From contig NC_064819.1 in the NCBI RefSeq assembly GCF_024166365.1, forward strand, positions 1,686,501 through 1,750,500: 64,000 nucleotides of DNA, given 5' to 3'. This document shows positions 46,401 to 58,400 of the stretch, in pieces (within the stretch, counting starts at the first letter, position 1; every line of letters begins with the position of its first letter). This stretch comes from Elephas maximus indicus (lineage: Eukaryota; Chordata; Mammalia; Proboscidea; Elephantidae). A model generated the notes under the pieces. It searched no databases. It had not been told where the DNA came from and worked only from the letters and a program-made list of their open reading frames with translations. The position numbers were made by a program, and so were the translations under genes.

Positions 46401-49400
46401 TTAATCTAATAAACACCAGTTTGTTACCCTTGTTGTTAGTATTTAATCGTATCCTCTGCCTCACCCAACCCTGACTTTAAGTCCAGGGGTGAGCAGGATG
46501 CATGGGCTGAGTTTCTGCCCTAGAAGGGATCCCTTTCTGATGCCTGCAGGCCTGTTGGGGTTCCCAGTGTCAAACCTCTCTGAGCAATTCAACCCTTAGG
46601 AACATTGAACAACTTCTGCCCTGGCTTTTAATCAAAACATGGTACAAAACCCTCACTATATATTTACAGTTTCCTAAAAAGGGAGTATCTTTCCGATAAT
46701 TTTTAAAAGAAAGTTGAACAGATTTTCGGCAGTTAAAGTGGTTTATCCACGGTAAAGCCCTGAAGAGCTACCATCTACACCTACAGAAATTACAGTGGCT
46801 GCACGGAGTTTTTCTGGAAGCATCCATAAAAACTGGCCGGAGCGATTGCCTCTGTGAAGGGGGAATAAGGACCTGTATACCTTTTTGTGTGTGACATTGT
46901 TCCCATGGTTATTATTTTTTCAGTAAAAAATATAAACCTCGGAAATGTCTATCTTCACATAATGCTTCAGGCCATTTGGCTCCCAATCAAAGATAACCAT
47001 CCTTAAGCAGTTCTGTGAATCTGAGAATCACAGGAAAAGACTAAATCAATACACGGAGTCCTGGGCCTGTGAACGTTAATGCTGACCTTGGCCCCGGCAG
47101 TCTGGTGTGTGCTCCCAGCAGGCAGTACCTCTGCTTCTCTCTCCAGCCCTCAACCCACTGCTCTCCAGCCTTCACCCTGCTCTCCAGCCCTCACCCCACT
47201 GCTCTCCAGCCCTCACCCTGCTGCCAAGCCCTCACCCTACTCTCTCCAGCCCTCACCCCACTCTCCAGCCTTCACCCCACTCTCCAGCCCTCACCCCACT
47301 GCTTAGCCTTCACCCCGCCGCACTGAAGCTGTCAGCAGATGCCGTCTCTCCCACCAGAGCAAGAGCCCTGGGAGGACTCGGTCGGCCTCGGTTATCCCCG
47401 CAGGGTCTTCCCAGGTTTAGCAAAACAGACACTCTAACGTTTTCTGAATAAACAGACAGAACGATGAAGAATATAAATGAATAAAGCTAATAACCTGAGT
47501 TTTTTTTCTTCCTCCCTGTGATGTATGACATAGCCTTGTCCACATCACCAAAGCAAAAACAACCTTGCAGTTAGAGTAGATCCCACTCTTAGCCCCCTAG
47601 GGCTCTGGACAGACATCCTGTTTTAAAGAAAGGTGAGCAGGATGTATACATTTTTGCCTTAAACGACAGCAGAAAAAGTAAAGAAATATAATTTTTTGTG
47701 ATATACCTACCTATAACCTTGGGCTTCCACATGTTTAAGCCGGTTACTTTTCAGCAGTTTGTTACCCAGAAAGGTGGCCTGAGCTTTGAGTTTTTTGCTC
47801 CTGCACCATACAATCACCATTTGGATTTCTTCAGAAAGCTGTCTAAAAGTCTCAGCCTCTCGGAATCTTTGCACAAAGCTTTTGACACAGGAAGTTCCTG
47901 TTACTTTCTGAGAAGAACGTTTAGTTGCCTTTATTTTGGACTGAGAACATTTAAACTCAAAGTTGGTCTCCTGAAATGTGGAAAGATGAGACAAACAATA
48001 CTGAATGTTACTGACCTGTAAATATATGACAACCAGGAAAAGCTGTCAAACTAACCAACGAGAAAAGACGATCAAAATTTGAAAATAATCAGTCTTTTAA
48101 AAAAGACAGAAAACTTTTTTTTTTTTTTGCTCACTAAGCTTTCTTTTTGTCTTAAAAGACTTAGTTTTTAAATTTTTATTCCACGGCTCCTAACACAAGT
48201 TTTGTGGTTTTGGTTTTTTTTTTTTTTTTTCTTCCCTCTGTACTATGACAGGTCCCATCTGTAGATGAATTCAGTTTTACACAGGGGACTTAACATTCTA
48301 ATGCTCATTTCAATTTAACATATGTACCAGAATAAAGCTCCACATGATTAAATATTGGCCAACACTTGTCGGGGATGGGCAGATCATCAACGGGGCCCTT
48401 CTCTATACCACCAGACGACCACAGCTTGTTTTCACTTCTACATCCTAAGCAACCCTCCTCAGTGATGGGTCACAAATGTTATTCAAAATGCTTCAGGACA
48501 GGAAGGTGTAAGGCCTTACAGGGCACCTAGCAGAGAAGGCCCTCAGGGAAGGACTGTCCAATGCATGTTACATATGCTTAACCAGGCAACATTTCCACTT
48601 TACCCATCTTCTTTGTTTCTTTAACCCTATCTTTCTACATCATCAAGTTTGGATTTTACCAACTTCTACTATTTCTTTATGAAAATATGCCACGTTCTAT
48701 GTGTGTTTCCATCCCTCATTCATAGCCTACCTTCTTCCAAATTTCTCACCTTAAAAAAACTAGATATAAAAGTGGAGGCCTATCAAGTTAATATTTGGTG
48801 ATGGGGAAGAGAAGTTTGGCCTGAAAGAAGGTGAGCACATTAATGCTAATTACTAAAAACGTGGTCACGACTGGTCATGAATAGAGGGACCTGACCCACC
48901 AGTTTCAAAACCAGCTCACCCAGGAGCAGACAGATGGGCTACAGAAGTTTCAAGGGTCATGACGGACCATAGTTCTCCCTGAGACAAAGAGTTAAGAAAA
49001 CTATTCTAGGGACTGGTGTACAGAACAGAGACTATGAAACCAGACTGCCTACATTCAGATCCCAGCTCTGTTGCTTATTTGCTATGTGGCCTGGGCAAGT
49101 TTCTTGATCTTTCTATGCCTCACTTTACTCATCTGAAATATGGAAACAATGATAACAGTGCCTGCCTCACAGGAGTTTTGCGAGAATTATACACATCAAC
49201 ACACAGAAAGCGTTCAGAACAATGCCTGGCATAGAGTAAATAGCATCAGCTGTTATTATTATTCCTCCATCTGGAACTCATAATTGAACAGAATATGCTA
49301 GAATGAGTCCTTATAAAGGCTCCAGAAAGTACTCTGACTTATTAAAAATGATTAAGAATTCTTATATAGAATGGAAGAAATAACCCATGAAGGAAACCAG

Positions 49401-52400
49401 AAGAAAAAGATTTTGAGACAACAGAGGGTTACACAAGCCAAGTAGTTGTCAGGTCAAAGAGGGTGGTACTGATACACTTACCTGTTGCTAGGTCCTGGAC
49501 AAACAGAAATTACAGACGCTAACGAGAGAAATCATGTCAAAGCTTGAAGCCCAACAGGAAGAAAGGAATAGAAGTCTCGTGACAATAAGGGTGATGACAA
49601 CGGTGATATCTAATACCAAGTAAGTGCTTACCGTACTCCAGACTCTGTGTTGAACACTTTACATGCATTTAAAACTGGCACAACCCTATAAAGTATATAC
49701 CATTACTAGGAAATAGAGCTATGGAGAACCCTAGAAACTTACGTAACAGTTGCAAAAGGACAAATACATGAGACCACTATTATAAGAACTCAAGAAAATG
49801 TTTAAATGCAGAAGAAAACATTCTTTGATGATTACGAGGGTGGGGAGGGAGAGAGAGGGGTATTCACTAACTAGATTGTAGACATGAATCATTTCAGGTG
49901 AATGGCAGGACAACACCCAATACCGGGGAAGTCAGCACAGCTGGACTAAACCAAAAGCTAAGAAGTTACCTGAACACAACCAAACACTTGGAAGAGCAGA
50001 GTAGATGAGGCTGGGGTCTGGGAACCATGGCTTCAGGGGACATCTAGGCCAATCGCAAAGTTTATTAAGAAAATGTTCTGCATCCCACTTTGGTGAGTGG
50101 TGTCTGGGGTCTTAAAAGCTAGCAAGTGACCATCTAAGGTGCATCAACTGGTCCTGACCCACCTGGAGCAAAGGAGAATTATGAACACCAAAGACACAAG
50201 GAAAATATTAGCCCAAGAGACAAAAGGGCCACATAAACCAGAGACTCCATCAGCCTGAGACCAGAAGAACTAGATGGCACCCAGCTACCACCAATGACCA
50301 CCCTGACAGGGAACACAACAGAGAGTGCCTGACAGAGCAGGAGAAAAGTAGGATGCAGAACTCAAATTCACATAAAAAGACCAGACGTAATGGTCTGAGA
50401 CTGGAGGAACCCCAGAAGACATGGCCCCTGGATGCTCTGTTAGCCCAGAACTAAAACCATTCTTGACTATAACACATAAAATAATACTTGTGAGGAGTCT
50501 GATTCTTAGTTCAAGCAGATACAGGAGACTAAATGGGTGGCTCCTGTCTGAGGCAGGATGGGAAGGCAGAAAGGGACAGGAGCTGCTTGAATGAACACAA
50601 GAAACCCAGGGTAGAATGGGGGAGTGTGCTCTCACATTAGAGGGATTGCAACTAGTGACGCATAACAATATGTCTATAAATTTTTGTATGAGAAATTAAC
50701 TTGAGCTGTAAACTTTCACCTAAAACACACACACACGAAAGTACATCAGGTCACACAGCTAGTACGTGCCGAAGCCAGGGCCCACCCCCACTGCTGCCTG
50801 ACTGCAAAGCCCATACTCTGCGACCGCAGTGCGACCCACGCTTGTGACGGATCCCTGGGGTCACCTTAGAATCCTAGCGACACTCTGACTACAACGTTTC
50901 TGAGGGCATTCCAGTAACTGGATTAACTGGAGCCATTAAAATCCCCCAGAAGTGCATCTGTTCACTCGGAAGCATGCACTGAGGACCAAGAAGGCACTGA
51001 GCTTAGAGCTCGGGATAAAAAGAGCAGCTCAAATCCCTACCGCCGGTGAGTGACCGCCAGGATCTAAACTAAGAAGCTGTATTAAAATCAGCAGACAAAC
51101 CTGAGTAGCTCTGTGTTGCAGCCGTTTGCAGAAAGCCCTCACATCAAATTCTGACGACTCTTCTGTAGATGGAAAAGATCCCAGATAAAAAACTTAGGCG
51201 TTCTATTTTCTAATCTACAACAAACTCTTAAGTGCATGAGAACATTTCTTGCCAAATAACTATAAAATAAAGAGAATTAAGCAAGCAAAGAACTATGAAG
51301 CAACAACAGAAACAAACAACTTTAAATTCTCAAGCTTAGAAAACAGGTATTATCATACTTTGCCAAAGATAATCAATGTGGGTTAAAATTAAGGGAGATG
51401 CTGAACTTCTCTCCATGAAATGCACAACTATATTAGAATTTCAACAGCTTTTATCAGAGTATGTGCTAGATCAAAGCAAATTACCTCTGCAGGCTTTCTT
51501 ACTCCTTACTGGCTGGCCAAGATCCACGTTATTCTCTGTATTGGTCTTCATTTGTTTAGCTTTTTTGGTAATTCTAAGTAAGGCTTCTTCACTTGACATC
51601 TGTGGTTGCTCTTTTGTTAAAAACAGTCTATTCAGCAACTTAGTTACCCCTTTAGTTGCAAAAGCTGTAGACATTTTTTTCTTAAAGACCTCAAAATAGG
51701 GCTGTCCGAGAAATGCGGCAATATCAGAGGGAAAGGTGAAATCTTTAAAGTAAGGCATTGGTTGAATCCTGGAGACCTCTTGGAGCAATCCAAACAATGG
51801 TTCATATAAAGAAATCAGCCTTTTTAAAACACCTTTATAGAGAACCCTAGAGAAAGAGACAAGAGTTCATGAATTAGCCAGTAGTTACAATTTACAAATT
51901 GCGTAATAACCACAACAGATTCAAAGCTGAAAATAAATGTCTTCCAAGCTCCTCCACTGTAGGTAAGAAACGCTATAGTACAAATCTGCAAACAGCCTGA
52001 TTCATTCAGCCCAAACAGAAAAATCCAAGTACAAAAGGTTGCTCAAAACTATTTTAAAGTATGACCCAGAGAGACGGCTCAGAGGATGCACGTCAAAACC
52101 TTACGTGTTATCTCTGAGTGGAGAGGGATTTTCAGCAAATTTGAGGTTCTTCATACTATTCTGTACTGTTTGAACTTCTTTACTAAGCATGCATTATTAT
52201 TATAATCAGCAAAAATTAAAGCTATTTTCATTACAGAAAAGAAAATAATAAATGTTGGACATTTTAAAATAATAGGGTCAGGTCACATTGTTAACTCTGA
52301 TTAAAAACAAGCAGAATAAAAGGAAGCTGACTGGAGACAGTACTTGAGACACCCAGATTAAGTGAGACATGAAAGCAAGGTTTTCAACCTCCAAAGAGAG

Positions 52401-55400
52401 AACAAATTTTCTCTTATTTTTGTTTTCCCAGTTTTCTTACATTTAAATCAGGGCTTATCATCCTAATTGTTTTAAATGGCCCCAAACAGATATCCTTACA
52501 AATCAAGGCAGATTCTGAATCCAGTTATCCATCAAATTGGTTTCACGGTACATACTGAGGCACGCAAGAGAAGGCCTGTTTAGTCTTCAAGTATTACCAG
52601 AGTTCTTTACATCAAGTAAGCATATGTCAAGAAGCAGTGCTGTTTCAGGTGGAAGAAAAGATGCTAAAGCACGTAGAGAAAGTCCAAAATTGTATTTCTC
52701 ATTGCCATTAAAAATTAGAAACCTCGTGGGTGAAAGAATCAAGTGACACAGCCAGTCCCAGAACACCATAAATGTCTAGTTGCTTTATGATCACAGCTAC
52801 TACGTTTTAGTATTCCAGATCCCAAATCTAGAAGCCCTGATGGCACAGTGGTTAAGACCTCAGCTGCTCATCGAAAGGTCAGCAGTTCATAGCCGCTCCT
52901 TGGAAACCCTATGGGGCAGGCAGTTCTACTCTGTCCTGTAGGGTCACTGAGAGTCAGAGCTGACCCGACAGCACCAACCACAATTTTAGGAATACGTTTG
53001 TTTAGCTGTTTAGTGCTGGGTTGATTTCAGATTCAAAGCCCAGTCCTTTGGCATAACCCCAAATAAACTCTGATCAGATGAAGAAAGGGAGCCACTGTCC
53101 CTTGAGGATCCCACATAAAAACTACGAATGGCAAGCCTAGACGGAGGCAGAGAGGTGAAAAGGAACAAAGGATTTCAGGGCATGTACGTACCACAACCTG
53201 CTCACCAGCCCAACCATCACAAGGTTTAAAATGATGAATTCTCGCAAACCAAGGTGTTTCACGGTCAAGCTGGAGAATCAAGTCAAGGTTAGAAAACAAA
53301 ACCAAAATAATTTGAGTTTTCTAAGTTATGTTTATGAAAGAATAGATGTGAAGTAAAAGAATTTTCTTGAAGGTATTAAAGCCTTAAAACACGTTGTACT
53401 TAAGGGACGGAGACTTAAAAAGTAATACATGCTCTACCAGAGGCCCCATTATTACATTCCACGTCTAAGGTTTTGTTTCTAAGATTAGGCATTATAGCTA
53501 TTAACGCTCGTAGGGTACTACATGCTAGATAGAAACAGGCAGGCTCTGGCAATGGCCTGGTCAGGAATTCCTGGGAAAAGGAGGCCAAGAAGCAACATTT
53601 TAGAATTCCCCACAGGTGATAACTCCCACAGAGTCCTAGCTTTTAAAAAGAAGTATTAATAAATATATCCAAACAATTCCCTGTTGGAAGAAGATCTTGA
53701 CATTGCTTCAAGGATACAGAAATGTCTTGCAACAACAGTCTAGCAGGCGGAGTAACAACTTGCAGGCTCCCAAAACCTTCAGCAACACCAATTCCACCAC
53801 GGGTTCACTGGGAATCACACATTCTCTGGTAGTTACAGGCTGCTTTTCACTTGACAAAAATTGGAAAGTATTATTATTTTCATCTTTAAATATAAAGCAT
53901 TTATATAAACCAACCCCGCCCCCCGCCCCCCGCGCCGTCGAGTGCATTCCAACTCAAATGCAGACTTGCTTTAAACTCAGACAGGGTCAATATGAGGTAG
54001 CTGTGCTCAGAACAACCCACTGACACTTCATTACAACTTACTGTAGCCCAGAATTCAATGTCCCTCCAGTCTCTCCCACAGGCCAGAGGAAGGGTATTTA
54101 TTACCAAAAGCACCAAGTGGCCTTTATTAAAACAGGAGTTGTCCGGCAGACATGTAATTGGTTATATTCCAAAACCAAGGCAGAGAAAGTCCAAAGGGAG
54201 ATCACGACCAAGACATCAAGTTTCCAGGCCACCACCTCACAAGGCAACTGGATCACTTACCTGGAAGAAAACAACTCAGAAAGGTCTTGAATCGAACCCT
54301 CCAAATTCATGGATTTCAAGCGTTTTATACATTGTTCAACCTGAAAGAGGGAGAACAGCTCAAGTTCCTGTGTACAGAAGGCAGACAGGGCCACTAATGT
54401 GACCCAGGAGCCAAAGAGACACAGATTTTCAAAGTATGAAAACAAACTGAATGGCCTAGAATACCTTTTTTTTCCAAGAGTAAAGAAATCTAAAGCTCTG
54501 ATCTGGAGGGCCTAATTTTGTCTTAAGCTCCAAATATTTCACGAAGCCACTTTATACCACATCTCGTTACACACCCGATTACTATTCTACTGATCAGATT
54601 ATATAACCCGGTATAAACCAGCCACAGTTTCATCCTTTTTTATGGCTTTAGGGTTCTGATTACACTCAGCTGTTTCTTAACGTCCAACATTTTGTCTTTT
54701 GCTCAAACTACCGTATCTCTGAACTGAGGAGCAAAGGCACTATAACTTACTTCTTTACTGCCTGTAATGAAAAGAATTTTTTTCACACTAGAAACAAGAC
54801 TGGCCAAGAATTGATTGGAACATATTTTCTTGCTAACAAAGAATCATTTTGTGACATGCTATCAGGAAAAAAAAAAAAGTTCACATGCAACTATGAGCTG
54901 AAGACATATAAATCACAAATAACACTGAGATTTCCCAAAATGACCCGAGAGCAAATGGCAGTGTTGGTATCAAATACAGGGCCTCCTCCTCACCTGCTTG
55001 AGGGCCAGATGGGGCTTGTGGCGGCCCATCCTGTTGTGATTGCTGTAAACGACTGCACACAACACATCTGTTTCTGCATCTAGGGCTTGGCTCTTCAGCA
55101 ACCGTGTGATGAGGCTGCACTCTTTAATGACAGCTGCCACGCAGAGGCCTAAAGCGGAGATTTTAGTAGGACTCAGTATATGTTTCTACGTCAAGTATAG
55201 TGTATAAAAAGTGCACAGAAAGAGGCATCTTTCCTTCTTATTTGTTTAAAGGATGAGAACAAATGAATATAATGAGTCTTAATCGTAAGAACGTAATTAT
55301 TCTAAGTAGGTGAGAGAAAAAATGGTGACAGATAATAAAAAGTCCAGAAAATCATGAACACCTGGTAAACAAGAACTTATTTCTTTATCTTGTCATGATT

Positions 55401-58400
55401 TGAATGATCTTTGATATGAATGGAAACCCTTGTGGCATAGTGCTTAAGAGCTACGGCTGCTAACCAAAAGGTTGGCAGTTCGAATCCGCCAGGCGCTCCT
55501 TGGAAACCCTATGAAGCAGTTTGCTCTGTCCTATAGGGTTGCTGTGAGTCGAAATCAACTTGACGGCAGTGGGTTTGGTTTTGGGTTTTTTGATATGAAT
55601 ACTTTGCAGTCAGGCATTAAGTGTACAACCATATAGCAAGTACCTTGAACACGTGACTCATGTTGTAAACATCTCTAAATTCCCCATTTTGCTATGCACA
55701 TAAGCAAGACAGAATAAGCTCATACTCTTAAAAATCAACACTATCTGGGTACTACTTTAAGATACCTAAGAATATATTCAAAAGAGAAACCACCATAGTG
55801 ACTGAAAACGATTATTTGCTCAATGCCTGATTCCATCAGTGAAGTTCATGTGTTCACTACAGCTCCAGGGGTAGCAGTAGCACCCGAGGCAGAAGTCACA
55901 AAATGGCAGGTTTCTACAGATGACGTGGAGAACGCTCTTACATTCCCAATCTTCTGAAGCTAAGACGTACTGCCTTAGGGATGGGGTACTTGCTGTTGTT
56001 GCTAGGTACCATGGAGTTGATTCTGGCTCACATGGACCCCATGAGGCAAAGTGGAACTGCTCCATAGGGTTCTGTAGGCTGTAATGTGTGTGTGTGTGTG
56101 CGCGCGCGCGGGAGCTTTAGATGAAAGTTTACAGAGCAAATAAGTTTTGTCATTAAACAATTAACACACATTGTTTTGTGACACTGGTTGTCAACCCCAC
56201 AACATGTCAACACTCTCCCCTTCTCAGCCTGGGGTTCCCCTTTACCAGCTTTCCTGTCCCCTCTTGCCTTCTCATCCTTGCTTCTGGGCTGATGTGCCCA
56301 TTTAGTCTCATACACATTGTTGAAATACGTGTATTATTGTTTATGTTGTTGTTATTCTGGCTGTACTTCTTCCAAGACAGATTTGGTCTTTTGGCAGTCC
56401 GTCGTATATTCAATATTCTTCGCCAACACCACAATTCCAAGGCTTCAATTCTTCTTAGGTCTTCCCTCCTTATTCATCGTCCAGCTTTCGCATGCATATG
56501 AGGCTAATGAACATGCCATGGGCTGAGTCAGGCACACCTTAGTCTTCAAGGTGACATCTTTGCTTTTCAACACTTTAAAGAGATCCTTTGCAGCAGATTT
56601 GCCCAATGCAATATGTCTTTTGATTTCTTGACTGCTGCTTCTATGGGTGTTGTGCATTTAAGTAAAACAAAATCCTTAACAACTTCAATCTTTTCTCCAT
56701 TTATCATGATGTTGCTGACTGGTCCAGTTGTGAGGATTGAAGGTTGTGGTCTTTGGTCTTCATCAGTAAGTAACATCAAGTCCTCTTCACTTTCAGCAAG
56801 CAAGGTTGTGACATCAGCATAACGTAGGTTGTTAATGAGTCTTCCTCCACAGTACGACAAACTGACAGACACATAGGGGGTTTATTTTACAGGCCTGTTT
56901 AATCTTTGGCTGAAGGATGAACCTCAGGAGTGACTATAGTACTGAGTTAAAAGGGTGTCTGGGACGAAGCTCTTGGGGTTTCTCCAGTCTCTGTCAGACC
57001 AGTAAATCTGGTCTTTTTTGTGAATTTGATTTTTTGCTCTACCTTTTTCTCCTACTCTGTCCGGGACCCTCTGCTGTGATCCCAATCAGAGCAGTCAATA
57101 GTGGTAGCCAAGCACCATCTAGTTCTTCTGGTCTTGGGGTTGTGTAGGCTGTGGTTCATGAGGTCCATTAGTCCTTTAGACTAACCTTTCCCTTGTGTCT
57201 TTGATTTACTTCATTCTCCCTGGCTCCAGACAGGTTGAGACCAGTGGAGTATCTTGGATGGCCACTCGCAAGCATTTAAGACCCCAGGCGCTACTCACCC
57301 AAGTAGGATGTAGAACATTTTCTTTATAAACTATGTTACGCTGGTTGAGCCAGATGTTCCCCAAGACCATGGTCCCCACAGCCCTCAGCCCAATAACTCT
57401 GTCCCTCAGGGAGTTTGGATGTGTCTATTAAGCTTCCCTGACCTTGCCTTGGTCAAGTTGTGCTGACATCCCTAATATTGTGTACAGTCTTACCCTTCAC
57501 CAAAGTTACCACTTATGTGTTGTCTACTTAAGTGATTTTCCCTCCCCCGCCCCCCCAACCATCAAAGATTGTTTCTATGTGTAGGTCTTTTCATGAGCTT
57601 TTATAACAAGAAGCAGATTGCCAGGCCTTTTCTCTTGCAGAGCAGCTGGTGTGTTCCAACCATGAACTCTGGACTAGTAGCCAGCCACCCAGACCTTAAC
57701 CTTTGCACCACTAGCGCTCCTTGGAGGTAGTTGTTGGGCTGAAATTTCTCACGCCCACTACAAATCTTGATAAGCAATTTCCGAAGAGAGGAAGAGGGCA
57801 GATGAGCCTGTAAACTGGTATCGTTGATTGGAGAGCAAGTGGCAAGACATGAGGTTTAGGTCGGTTCCAAGTACTAAGTATTAATAACAAGTTATTATTT
57901 CAGTGTTTATATACCACGTCAGGAAACCCTGGTGGCTTAGTGGTTAAGTGCTACGGCTGCTAACCGAGAGGCCGGCAGTTCCAATCCGCCAGGCACTCCT
58001 TGGAAACTCTGTGGGGCAGTTCTGCTCTGTCCTATAGGGTCGCTATGAGCCGGAATCCACTCGAGGGCACTGGGTTTGGTTGGGGTAAAGCACGTCAGGA
58101 GTGTTCCGAATGCTTTCCGTGCAATATTAACCCTCTTCTCAGCAGCCCTACAACATAGGCACTATTTTTATCCCCATTTGAAAACGGGCAAACGAAGACA
58201 CAGTTCAAGGAAGTCCCCCACGCTCCAGCAAACCAGAAAAGCCAGGATTCGAACCCAGACCATCTGGCTGTGGCGCCGAGCTACTAACTACCGGGTGTTC
58301 ACAGCAATAGCAACACGCGCCGGTGACCACGTCGGTTTACGGGGACGCCGCCCCACGACCGGCGACCGCTGGGGGGGACGAGCCCACCCTGGAGACCAGG

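Noticed and set aside
47069-47451. Leu/Pro/Ser-rich frames on +
   Set aside because: Translation of the degenerate ctccagccctcacccc minisatellite in NEPRO intron 8.
47964-48015. Alternative NEPRO exon 8 acceptor further upstream (tttacag at about 48016)
   Set aside because: It would add residues unlike human NEPRO and its phase does not fit the preceding exon; the catttcag acceptor with the long pyrimidine tract joins the 62-base exon 7 in frame.
53697-54402. Two frames of more than 100 residues on + over NEPRO exons 3 and 4
   Set aside because: Opposite-strand shadows of the NEPRO exons, which have splice sites and homology on -.
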